A stretch of 64,000 bases of DNA from contig NZ_FWXV01000012.1 of assembly GCF_900176515.1 (NCBI RefSeq), forward strand, positions 422,275 through 486,274. The letters are read 5' to 3'. This stretch comes from Kibdelosporangium aridum (GTDB lineage: Bacteria; Actinomycetota; Actinomycetes; Mycobacteriales; Pseudonocardiaceae). Shown here piece by piece: positions 31,404-40,552 of the stretch (the stretch's first letter is position 1; each line of letters starts with the position of its first letter). Position numbers and translations under genes: made by a program. The notes under the pieces are model-generated. The model saw nothing but the letters and a program-made list of their open reading frames with translations, searched no databases and was not told the origin of the DNA.

Positions 31404-32912
31404 TCATGGACTGGTACCTGTCGGACCGGGAGCCGCGCCCGACCGGCGAGGTTCGGTGTGCCGGCCGGTCTCGGTCAACAACCGGCGCTTGTCCGGTTTG
31501 CCGCTCGGTGCCAGTGGCGGCTCGTCGATGACGGTGATGGTCGTCGGCACGCACGCCTCGCCGAGTTGGTCGGCGACCAGCTTTCGGAGCGCGGTCTGAT
31601 CGAGAGGCGGGGCGGTTGCGGGCACCACGAACGCGTGCACCGCCTCGCCGGTGTCCTCATCCGGGGTGCCGACCACATATGCCTCGGCGACATCGGAGTG
31701 GGTGGCCAGGACCCGCTCGATCGGCCCTGCGTAGTACAGGTTCGCATTGACGATGATGACGTCCCGCGCCCGGCCGACCAGGTACAGCCGCCCGTCCGCG
31801 TCGAAGTGGCCGAGGTCCCTTGTGCGCACCCAGCCGTCGACGAACACCTCCGCGGTCTCAGCCGGGTCGGCCCAGTACCCGGCCGCCTGAGAGGGTGTGC
31901 GGACGTACAGCTCACCGTCGGCACCGGGCGGCACCGGTTCACCGTTGTCGTCCCGGATTTCGACGTCGATCACATCGGGCGGGAAGCCGACCGAGCCCGG
32001 CACGTCGAACGGGGTAGTCATGGAGATCATGCCGGTCTCGGTCTGCCCGTACCCGTGGAACACGACCGGGCCGAGCACGTCGAGTGCCTCACGCAGCCGA
32101 GCCGCTTCCAGCGGCGAGCCGGACACCATGAGCGCCCGGAGACTGCTCAGGTCCGACGGTGACTTTTGTTGCGCTGCAACGAGTTTACGCAGACGAGGCA
32201 CGGTGATCACGCTGGCGGACGCGCGCAGCCGGGTGATGGCGTCGGGGAACGTCGGCGGGTCGGCGACGACCATCGTGCCGCCTGCGGCGAGTGTGAGCAC
32301 GCCATACTCCATCATCACCTGGCTGCTCAACGACCCGAACACCAGATAGCGCGACAGCCGGGTCGCCAGCTCCCGGATGGCCGGCGGCCACGCCTGAGGC
32401 CGGGCCGCCCACGCCGCGTTCATGGCGGCGTACGTCTGCGCGCACGCCTTCGGGTTGCCGGTACTGCCGCTCGTGTAGATGAGCCGGGCGACATCGTCCG
32501 GACGCGCCAGCAGTTCCAGTGGATCAGCCGACGCGGTCAGCAGGTCGGTCACGGTGAGCGTCCGCGGCCCGGTGGTGTCTGTGTTCATCACGCCGTCCGT
32601 CACCACTGCGGTGACGTCCTGGCTCAGCACATGCCGCAATTGTCGGTCCGACAGCCCGGGCCGCACACCCACGACCCGGGCACCGACGACATGACCGGCG
32701 ACGATCACGGCGAACGCCTCCGGGTTGACACCCAACATCGTCGCGACGCCGAGCCCGGGTCCGATGCCCGCGGCACGCAGCCCGGCCGCGAGCCGCCGGA
32801 CAAGGCCGAGCATTTCCGAGCCGCTGACGAGACGGGCGCCGTGCTCGAACACCGGTCGCTGTCCCGCCGCGGCGAGGAGGTCCAGCACGGGCTGGGGATA
32901 TGGATCAGGCAA
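31404..32912 (-). CDS. AMP-dependent acyl/aryl ligase (ANL superfamily)
   Basis: I choose TTG 32912 (coding MPDPYPQPVLDLL) because AAGGAG lies upstream and the longer frame is shadow; it overlaps the stop of the upstream monooxygenase gene by 8 bp (TTGCCTGA), so translational coupling is likely. The 502-residue enzyme has ANL motifs A3 (LIYTSGSTGNPK), A5 (GYGQTETGM), A7 (RTRDLGHF), A8 (LVGRARDVI) and the A10 lysine (PLAPSGKPDKR). It activates a carboxylic acid to an adenylate and passes it to CoA or a carrier protein. The specificity code is not certain. With the TAL-like lyase it could activate a cinnamic/coumaric acid (inference). Confidence 0.85.
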   Translation of the reverse strand: MPDPYPQPVLDLLAAAGQRPVFEHGARLVSGSEMLGLVRRLAAGLRAAGIGPGLGVATMLGVNPEAFAVIVAGHVVGARVVGVRPGLSDRQLRHVLSQDVTAVVTDGVMNTDTTGPRTLTVTDLLTASADPLELLARPDDVARLIYTSGSTGNPKACAQTYAAMNAAWAARPQAWPPAIRELATRLSRYLVFGSLSSQVMMEYGVLTLAAGGTMVVADPPTFPDAITRLRASASVITVPRLRKLVAAQQKSPSDLSSLRALMVSGSPLEAARLREALDVLGPVVFHGYGQTETGMISMTTPFDVPGSVGFPPDVIDVEIRDDNGEPVPPGADGELYVRTPSQAAGYWADPAETAEVFVDGWVRTRDLGHFDADGRLYLVGRARDVIIVNANLYYAGPIERVLATHSDVAEAYVVGTPDEDTGEAVHAFVVPATAPPLDQTALRKLVADQLGEACVPTTITVIDEPPLAPSGKPDKRRLLTETGRHTEPRRSGAAPGPTGTSP

Positions 32913-34222
32913 GGCACTCCTTGACGAAGACGGCCAGTTGGCCGTCACGGTAGTACCGGACGACCGGATGCAGGTAGGCGGAATCATGGGCGTTCGCGGC
33001 ATCGTTCTCCGCGGGCCGCGAGACGGAGATGTCGAACGGGTCCACGCTGTCGTGGCCCGCGCCGTACTCCAAGTTGACGACGAAACGGTGCCGCGCCGGT
33101 CCGAAGCCACCGTCCGCGACGTACGCGATCGGGACTTCGTCCTGGTACAGCGCCGTATCGCCGTCGACGGTGACCACGTCGCCAAGCACGCTGAACTGCT
33201 GCCACAGCGCGGACGAGACGTTCACCCTGGCGATGATCGCGTCGCTGATGGCGTCCTGCGTCGGCTCCACTGTCGCGGCTGGCCAGCTTTCGCCGTGATA
33301 GCGCGTGGTCAGGATCCGGTACAGCGCACGGACTCCGTACCGAAAGCCGTGGATGAACCCGCTCGTCGACTTCTTGAAGTCGCGTTGCTGGGTGAGTGTG
33401 CCGGCGAAGTACAGGCCGGGCACGTTCTGCTCTGGAAAGCGGTCCTTGATGACCAGTGCCGGCCGGCAGCCGTCGTCGAACACCGAAGCGTCGAACCGGA
33501 AACCGGTGCACGCGATCACCCGGTCGTAGTGCAGCTCCCGCAGCTTCTCCACCCGACGAAGTGTGACTGCCAGGCCATCCGGATGGAGTGCGGCCCGGCT
33601 ACGTGGATGACCGCAGCCTTCTCCACGAGCGCGTCGGCGGTCTCGAACGCTGAGTTGCCCTTGCCGATGATCAGGACTCGTTGGCCGGTGAAGGACTTCG
33701 GGTCGGTGTCGAATGTGTCGTAGCGCTCGGCGTGTTCGATGCCAGGTATCGGCGCGACGTACAGCTGCGAGACGCCCGTGGCGACGATCAGCCGCTGGCA
33801 CCGCCACGACTGTCCATTATGGTCTAATGCGACGAAACCGTCGCCGTTCTTGCTGATCCGGGCGACGTCGGTGTTGTAGTTCACTCGGACGCCGGTTGCC
33901 GCGGCGAAGTCGGCCAGGTACCGCACGAGATCGTCGGCCTGCGGGAAATACCGTTCGCTGTAGCGGGTGAACAGCAGGTCCGGATCGTCGCTCAGCAACG
34001 AGTTCCAGTCCATCCGCATCCGCAGTTCCGGATCGTCGTAGCCGGTGTGCACCTTGTTGATGGAGATCAGCTGGCGGTGCCGGGGAAAGCGGGTGAAAAA
34101 GGTGCCCGGTCCGCTGCCACGTTCGAGGACGGCGTAGTCCTGACCGCCGCGCTCCAGCAGAGCGGCAAGCTGCAACCCGGCCGGACCGCGCCGATGATCA
34201 AGTACTCCGTTCTCGCGACCAT
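32905..34222 (-). pseudogene. FAD-dependent monooxygenase-like gene, frameshifted
   Basis: Three frames combine: MVARTEYLIIGA from ATG 34222 (with GGAGG upstream), GPAGLQLAALLERGGQDYAV and LIIGKGNSAFETADALVEKA, then VIACTGFRFDASV and VPGLYFAGTLTQQRDF. These are a first Rossmann fold, a second NADPH Rossmann fold (G-x-G-N-S-A) and an FMO-like C-terminal ATG motif. The first break is one lost G: GCGGTCCG where GCGGGTCCG is expected. The second, near 33540, also loses about 40 residues. It is followed by the AMP-ligase (overlap 8 bp). Product and substrate are unknown; a tailoring oxygenase is inferred. Confidence 0.75.
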
Positions 34223-34332
34223 ACCTGCCTCCATCGGCGATCGACGACTGATCGACCAGCACTACGCGGCCGGGCCTCGACAGGTTCAGCGACGCGTGGA
34301 ACACACAGCGATTTCGCCGCTACGCTCGGGAT

Positions 34333-35822
34333 GTGCCCATTGATTCGATCGATCTCAGCGCCCCGCTGCGCTCATCTGACCTGCACCGCGCCGCCACGCC
34401 GGTGTCCGTCGTGGTCGACGCCGCTGTCCGCGGCCGGGTCGAACGCGGTCGCGAGTTCCTCCGCACGGTGCTCGCGGAGCAGGACCGTCCGGTCTACGGT
34501 GCAACGACTGGCTTCGGCGCATTGGTCAGGTTCGCAGGCCGTACCGATGAGGCGGACCAGTGTGACAACACGCTCGCGCACCTGGGCGCCGGGCAGGGCC
34601 GGACCTCGCCCCCGAGGTGAGCCGGGCCGCGCTGCTGGTGCGGACTTGGTCGCTCGCGCAAGGAGCATCAGGGGTCTCGGCGCCTGTGGTCGACGGGTTG
34701 GCCGCGATGCTCGCGACGACGTTCGTGCCCGCGATCCCCCGCTACGGTTCGGTCGGGGCGAGTGGCGATCTCATTCCCCTCGCTTACGCCATCCAGGCGC
34801 TGCGTGGCCGGGGACATGCGTACCTCGACGGTTCTCGAATGCCAGCCTCCGAGGCGCTTGAAGCCGCCAGGCTGACCCCGCTGACACTCGACGGCCGCGA
34901 CGCCCTCGCGTTCGTGAACGGCACCTCCCTCACCACCGCGGCGACTGCCTTGGCCTTGGACAGCGTCCGGGCGTCCCACCAAGCACTCCAACGGCTCACG
35001 TGCCTGCTGGTCGACTTGCTCGGCTGTGACTCCGGCTTCCTGGACCCGAACTTGCTCAGCGCGTACGGGCATCCCGGTGCCGTGGGTGTCGCGGACGGTA
35101 TGCGGAAAACGCTCGCCGGGACCGTGCCGAGTGGCACACGTGCATTGCAGGAGACATACAGCATCCGCTGCTCTCCACAGTTGCTCGGCGCTGCAGAGGA
35201 CGCGCTGCGGTACGTGGACGGCGTGGTCGAGTCGAACCTGCGCAGTATCAGCGACAACCCCTTGTTCTTCCCGCACAACGGTTCGGTCGTGCACGGCGGC
35301 AACTTCTTCGGCCAGCCGGCCGCGTTCGTCGCCGACATGCTGGCGATGGTGACCGGTCTGCTCGGCAACCTGGCCGAGCGGCAACTCGACCTGCTGGTCG
35401 ACCCGGCACGCAACGGTGGCCTGCCGCCGATGCTCGCCGCGGGACCCAGTCAACAACACGGGATGCAGGGCGTGCAGCTCGCCACCACCGCTTTCGTGGC
35501 CGAGATCCGGCGCGCGGCCGCGCCGGCTTCGATGCAGAGCCTGCCGACGAACCTGCACAACCAGGACGTGGTGCCGTTCGGCACACAGGCCGCGTTGCGG
35601 TCGTACGACATGGCCGCCCTGCTGCGCCTGCTGTGCGGCTCACTGGCGGTGGGACTGCGGCAGGCAACGCACGTCGGCGCGCGCCGGCCAACGTCCCCTG
35701 GCTGTGCGGCGCTGCTCGACGCGCTGGCCGAGTCGATCCCACCGATCGACCCCGACCGCCCGCTCGACGCGGACGTCCGCACGGCCGCCGACCTGGTCAC
35801 CGCAATGCCTTCCGATTCCTGA
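34333..35822 (+). pseudogene. MIO-dependent aromatic amino acid ammonia-lyase (TAL/PAL-like), single frameshift
   Basis: Starts at GTG 34333 (MPIDSIDLSAPLRSS). The first frame gives YGATTGFGA, the loop carrying the catalytic Tyr, and stops at 34620; the second (34617-35822) gives GSVGASGDLIPLAY, where Ala-Ser-Gly cyclises to the MIO cofactor, and NLHNQDVVPFG. The join is repaired by one G (GGCCGGACC for GGCCGGGACC). In the selectivity position, after N-T-L-A, the residues are His-Leu, as in tyrosine ammonia-lyases; HNQDV is also PAL/TAL-like rather than HAL-like. About 495 residues in all, full length. It is divergent from the FAD monooxygenase and AMP-ligase genes, fitting a coumaric-acid module. 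Confidence 0.8.
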
Positions 35823-36172
35823 TCCGCGACGTCTGCTCACCGAATTCTGAAACCTGCCGAGAAGTGGTATCCGCGCTTTGCCGGCCGCCGTTGGTGATTC
35901 CGCTGGCGCGCGATCACCGCTGGGGCGGTGGCGTAGGAGACTGTCTTCAAAGGATCGTCGTGGCGGTGTGGTCGCCGGCATCCCAAGAGCCCTGTTTCCT
36001 TGATCCGGTTTGTTTGGTGGCAGAACGCGGCGGATGGTTTGTCGCTTCCTGTCTATGGCAGGTGCTCTGCGGGGAGCGCGGATCGCGGTATTCGGGGCTT
36101 CCCGCGGGATGTCAACCGGTCACAGCCCGCGGGCAGCACCCCTGGTTCTGTCGTGATCGTCCGGGTAGTGGG
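35823..36172. other. 350-bp region without a recognised gene
   Basis: It separates the convergent lyase and DUF1996 genes. One stretch (35936-35962) reads GGAGACTGTCTTCAAAGGA, reminiscent of the ends of IS5-like elements, but no second end is seen. There is no credible coding frame. Confidence 0.4.
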
Positions 36173-37909
36173 TCACGTGCACTGTTTGCCGGTGTTGACG
36201 CAGTCGGTGATCTTCGCCATCGCCTGGTCGGAGTTGACGTTGGCGAAGTCGTTGTGGTCGGAGAACGGTTTGTGGTTCTCCTCCGGGAACGAGTCCAGCT
36301 GGTACTGGCCTTTCTGCTGGACGTCGGCGGGAAGGTCGTAGGCGATGCTGATTCGCAGCTGCGGCCCGGCTTTCGTGCCGGCGGGGCAGGCGCCGGTGTT
36401 GGAATCGGGGAAGGCGATGTGGGCGCGGTGGTTGTCGCTGTCGGTGTTGCGCCCGTCCCAGCAGCTGGGGAAGTCGTGCACCCGCATCACCTGGCTGCCA
36501 GTCGGGCAGATGACGTACTTGGCCGAGAGGCGATCGGTGAAGCCGCTGCAAGTCCAGGTGGCGCGGGCGTTGGCCGGGCCGCGGCTGGTGGGCTTGGCGT
36601 CACCGGTGATCATCTTGAGGAACTTCGGCATGGCGACGACCTTGCTGGTCGCGTTGCCGCGGTACTCGATCGTCACGCTGGCCGGCTGGACGATGCCACC
36701 GACGTTCCCGGCGAGCTCGAAGTTGGGGCCTTGCGCACCGGGCAGCGGTGCGTCCGTGGCGGGAGCGCCGCCGCCGTTGCGGCCGTTGCCGGGCTTGGCG
36801 TTGTTGAGTGTGCATGACGCGAGCCGTTCCAGCCCAGTCGGGCGGGCCCCGTTGCGGCCGATCGCGATGGCGATCCGGTCGATAGTGGCGGTTCGCTTGT
36901 CCTTCAACGGCCCCAGAATCGCGTTGTCGACGAAGTTCGGCCCGTCTTGGCCCTGTGTGGCGACCAGTCGCTGGTTGGCTTCCGCGATCTGCTTGTCCAG
37001 CAGGGTCAGGTCGCGGTTGACCTCTTCCACCGCTTGGCTTGGGATACCGGGCAGCTTGTCGCGGACGGCGGGGCAATTGATCGTCGGCGTCACCGCGGGC
37101 GGTTCGGATGCTTCGGCGCCGGTTCCGCCGTTGAGCCGTGTCCGGTGTGTGCACCGTAGCTCAGATCGCAGTCGGCCAGCGAGACCAGGTTCGCGGGACG
37201 CGGTGCGTTGCGGCCGATAGCGATCGCCATCCGGTCGAGGGTGGCGACTCGCTTGCTACGCAGGGCACCGAGAATGGCGTTGTTGACGAAGTTCGGGTCG
37301 CGCTGGTTCTGTTCGCGCGCCAGGCGCTGGTTGGCTTCCGCGATCTGTTTGTCCAGCAGTCGCAGATTCTGGTCCACTTCGGTGCGTGCCTGGTCGGGGA
37401 CCGCCGGCAGCCGGTCGGCGACTGCGGGGCAGCTGATCGACGGGGTTCCGGCCGCCTTGAGCGTGTCGGCGTTGGCGCCGATCTGCGGTTGGCTTGCTTG
37501 TTGACGCGGACCACCGGCCAGAAGCAGGACGGCTTGTCGCCGTTCTTGCAAGTGGTGTCGGAGTCCTCCAGGCTTTCGTCGGTGGATTCGGCGCTGATCG
37601 AGAGGTTGCCGACGAAGTCGTGCACGGCCTGGGGCGACCGGGTTGTCCGGGCTGAACTTGCGATTTCCGTTGGTGCCGCAGTCCACTGTGAACGTTCCGG
37701 TGGAGCCGCCCTTTTGGGGTTGTGGTGCTCGCACACTTGCCTGGGACGTTCTCGATGCGGACGAACTCCGAAAGCGATGCCGGTTGGCCCTGGTCGTTGC
37801 CGGTGTTGGCGGCGATCGCGACGGTTGCCGTGCCTGCTGTCGCCACTGCGATGAGACCCACAAGCACGCGGACCTTGCGGGCCTTTGTCCGTACCACCCT
37901 GTGTTGCAT
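36173..37909 (-). pseudogene. Secreted DUF1996-type protein with internal duplication, multiply frameshifted
   Basis: The start is ATG 37909 (MQHRVVRTKARKVRVLVGLI), a signal-peptide start. Patches in three frames then follow: QPQKGGSTGTFTVDCGTNGN, HDFVGNLSISAESTDESLED and CKNGDKPSCFWPVVR (DUF1996 N-part). The C-part has GFTDRLSAKYVICPTGSQ, HDFPSCWDGRNTDSDNHRAH and GQYQLDSFPEENHKPFSDH. Between them a 75-residue unit occurs twice (ISCPAV.DRLP... and INCPAV.DKLP...), each with LLDKQIAEANQRL. At least four frame changes are needed. Intact DUF1996 proteins are secreted and of unknown function; similar lectin-like folds are known in fungi. Either a decayed gene or a poorly sequenced one. Confidence 0.7.
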
Positions 37910-37988
37910 TACAGCCACCCGGGTTTGTCCACATCGGCGAGCTGGCGGAGACGGTGGACTGACGGCCGGTCAGTGGCCGGGCACCTGT

Positions 37989-38612
37989 TCATTCCGTTCT
38001 GGTGCTGGGAATTCCGGTTGCCTGTTGGGCCGTTCGTTCGGTCTGCGGTGAACCTTGTGCCAAGGCGAGGAGGAACATGCCGACTGCGACGGCGACCATG
38101 GTGAACACTCCGCGCGGCCAGAAGATGTGGCTGTCGAGGAAGGACACACTCGCGGCGAGGAGAAGCAGGCCGCCGGGCAGCGCGCGCCACCCGACGTGTT
38201 GCGCGATTGTCGCTGTGATGCAGAGGTTCGCCATCAGGAAGCATCCGGCGCCGATGTAGCCCAGCAGGTCGCCGATGTGGAACACAGCGCCGGTGATCGG
38301 CGTGACGCTATGCTGCTCCATCGTCACAGTGCCTGCGGCGATACCCGCGACGGCGTCGAGGCCGTCGTAGAACACGGCGAAGCCAAACGCGGCCACACGT
38401 CCTGTCCATCGCACGGCCGGATGCGCCGGGGCCAGGAGAACCCACTGCGCGACTGCCAGAAGTGGGAACACGGGGAGCAGGAGGACGTGCATCGTCGTCC
38501 ACCAATGGGCGTTGGCCGCGTCCAGCGGCGCCGGGTGGACGGCCCCAAAGCCGGCCAGGAGCAGGCCCGGCAGTGCGATAAGGATCGCGCGCGACCACTG
38601 TGTTCGGAACAC
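37989..38612 (-). CDS. Integral membrane protein of unknown function
   Basis: The 207-residue protein begins MFRTQWSRAILIALPGLLLA and has five or six hydrophobic helices: AILIALPGLLLAGFGAV, MHVLLLPVFPLLAVAQWVLL, VAAFGFAVFYDGLDAVAG, VFHIGDLLGYIGAGCFLMAN, ALPGGLLLLAASVSF and VFTMVAVAVGMFLLALA. The polar pair FYDGLDAVAG suggests an ion or substrate path, but no family is recognised. A TTCGG x4 microsatellite lies 52 bp upstream of its start (38664-38683), and the length could affect its promoter. Confidence 0.7.
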   Translation of the reverse strand: MFRTQWSRAILIALPGLLLAGFGAVHPAPLDAANAHWWTTMHVLLLPVFPLLAVAQWVLLAPAHPAVRWTGRVAAFGFAVFYDGLDAVAGIAAGTVTMEQHSVTPITGAVFHIGDLLGYIGAGCFLMANLCITATIAQHVGWRALPGGLLLLAASVSFLDSHIFWPRGVFTMVAVAVGMFLLALAQGSPQTERTAQQATGIPSTRTE

Positions 38613-38663
38613 GAGTCGACGCTAGTCGTCGATCGATTGCCGTGGGATTAGGGAATTCTTACG

Positions 38664-38683
38664 TTCGGTTCGGTTCGGTTCGG
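38664..38683. repeat. TTCGG microsatellite, 4 copies
   Basis: Four perfect TTCGG units lie in the upstream region of the membrane gene starting at 38612 and just before an IS110 fragment at 38698. Such a run is prone to slippage; effect on the promoter is not known. Confidence 0.7.
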
Positions 38684-38697
38684 CATCGGCCGGCTCC

Positions 38698-38903
38698 TGC
38701 CGCGCGAACCCCGCTTACGCGGCTCGCTACCAGCACCTGACCAGCCGGCAGGACAACAAGCTCACTCCCACTCAGGCCCAGGCCGCGATCGCCGCGGCCA
38801 TCCTGCGCCACTTGCACGCCGTCATCACGACCGGCAGCGTTGGGATTCCGCTATCGCTGCCCACGGAACCCGAACAACCACTACAACCCCAGTCGCCGCC
38901 TGA
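38698..38903 (+). mobile_element. IS110-family transposase C-terminal fragment
   Basis: The plus strand reads ANPAYAARYQHLTSRQDNKL, then TPTQAQAAIAAAILRHLHAV and ITTG, followed after one lost base by RWDSAIAAHGTRTTTTPVAA and a stop at 38901. This is the tail of IS110-type (Transposase_20) recombinases: NPRYAARYQHLT.RE.NKL.PTQAQ..IA.ALLR.LH.VVT. The N-terminal RuvC-like half is lacking. Confidence 0.7.
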
Positions 38904-39021
38904 CAAGGCGGAGCAAGCAGGCGGTCGGGGTGAGCCCCACGCGGCATTGAGGAACCAACGGTGACCTCGACGCTCATCATGGGCAGCCCTGTGCGTGGCC
39001 AGCGGCAGTAGGGTTCGGGCT

Positions 39022-40020
39022 GTGGACCGAATCGCGGGATCGTTGTACGGGTTGGCTTTCGGGGACGCACTCGGTCGGCCAACGGAATTTCTGACTGTCA
39101 TGGAGATCGATCGGGAGTTTGGTCCTGCCGGACCGGATGATCTAGTGGGTGATCCTGCGTTGGTCACCGATGACACGCAGATGGCACTTGCAGTCGCGTG
39201 GGCACTGCGCGGTGTCGACCGGTACACCGCTGACACGCTTGAGCCGCGGTTGCGGGAGCAGTTCGTGGCTTGGGCGCACAGTCCGGAGAACAACCGTGCG
39301 CCTGGGATGACGTGTCTACGCGCATGTGGCGGACTGGCGGAGGGCGCGCCGTGGGTGGAGGCGACCATCGCGGGATCCAAGGGATGCGGTGCGAACATGC
39401 GGGTGACTCCGGTGGGTTTGGTGTCCGGGCTTGACCTCGACGTACTTGCCGGGGCGTCACAACTGCAGGCCGCGATGACCCACGGTCATCCCACGGCACT
39501 AGCCGCGGCCGAGCTCACCGCCTACGCGACGCGACTGCTGGTTGACGGCTTCGACCTGGCCGACGTGCCCGCCGCGCTCCTGGCCCGCTGCGGTGAACGG
39601 CGCTCGGTGTACCTGGAGGACTGGCTGGGATCCCTGTGGCAGATGCCGGGAGCGACCACACCCGCTGACTTCATCGCCCGCGGCTGGGATGAGTGTGTCG
39701 CGGTCCTCGAGCGGCTGGTGGCTGCCCTCGCCCGGCCTGACAATGGCCTGGACGCATGCCTTGCCACCGGCGAGGGCTGGATCGCCGAGGAGGCGTTGGC
39801 GACCGGTCTGTACTGCGCGATCCGGCACGCCGACGCCCCGGTGCGATGCTTGGTGCGGGCCGCTCGAACCAGCGGGGACTCCGATTCGATCGCCGCGCTG
39901 GCCGGAGCGTTCGTAGGCGCCGCACACGGTCTAGCTGCTTGGCCGACAGACTGGGTCGCACGCATCGAATACACGGACCAGTTGGCCGCGCTCACTTCTG
40001 GCACACACACGCGGAACTAA
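39022..40020 (+). CDS. ADP-ribosylglycohydrolase family protein
   Basis: Start GTG 39022 (MDRIAGSLYGLAFGDALGRP); an earlier GTG (38995) is possible but has no better ribosome site. The 332-residue protein shows the ADP-ribosylglycohydrolase fold: GDALGRPTEF, the metal-binding TDDTQMALA (about residue 50) and a C-terminal SGDSDSIAALAGAFVGAAHG, where S-G-D-S-D-S carries the second Mg ligands. These enzymes remove ADP-ribose from Arg, or release ADP-ribose from O-acetyl derivatives; DraG types act on nitrogenase reductase. It could reverse a toxin's or defence protein's ADP-ribosylation; no ADP-ribosyltransferase is seen nearby. The frame is intact. Confidence 0.9.
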   Translation: MDRIAGSLYGLAFGDALGRPTEFLTVMEIDREFGPAGPDDLVGDPALVTDDTQMALAVAWALRGVDRYTADTLEPRLREQFVAWAHSPENNRAPGMTCLRACGGLAEGAPWVEATIAGSKGCGANMRVTPVGLVSGLDLDVLAGASQLQAAMTHGHPTALAAAELTAYATRLLVDGFDLADVPAALLARCGERRSVYLEDWLGSLWQMPGATTPADFIARGWDECVAVLERLVAALARPDNGLDACLATGEGWIAEEALATGLYCAIRHADAPVRCLVRAARTSGDSDSIAALAGAFVGAAHGLAAWPTDWVARIEYTDQLAALTSGTHTRN

Positions 40021-40552
40021 GGCATCGGGTACTGAACGCATGTTCGCGAACTGGTATCCGGCGGACAATTTGCTGCCCCATAGCCCGCGCGACCAGCGGC
40101 AGACTCGGGCCCGGTAGCCACTGGCGCAGCCGCAGCCGAGGCCGGCCGGTCGCGTGTATTCGGCGGACAGCACACACACGATATATGTCCATTGTAGAAT
40201 GACTGGGTCTGCCCAGGCGAACATGATCCTTCAGGTTTCGCCAGTCTAATGCAGACTGTTCGTGCGACGAGGCTATGGACCTTGCTGCTGTCTTGACGCG
40301 GCAGCACCGCAGGCACGGACAGTAGTCGCCGGGTCAGTTGGCTCGGCAGCGACGCAATCGCCGGGCCGCGTTCCCAACGACGGTACGACGACTTTCGAGC
40401 GGCACAGGTTCGATCGCGCTGAGCAGATCGGACCGGCGGCGCGGATGACGGTAGGGTCGGATGATCGATTCTGCGGACCGCGGCGGACTCGTGTGGTTCA
40501 GGGGGCGATCAGGTTGGGACATAAGCGTGTGACACCGCAGGAGGGCGGCCAG
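40021..40552. other. 532-bp region upstream of HTH/coiled-coil gene, with short repeats
   Basis: No coding gene is supported; the frame upstream of the HTH protein is open but low quality. A direct repeat GTAT(C/T)CGGCGGACA occurs at 40054-40067 and 40156-40169, and TTTCGAGCGGCACAGGTT at 40393-40410 matches a sequence near the first att repeat (30158-30175) with one change. These may be remains of element ends or regulator sites. Confidence 0.5.
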
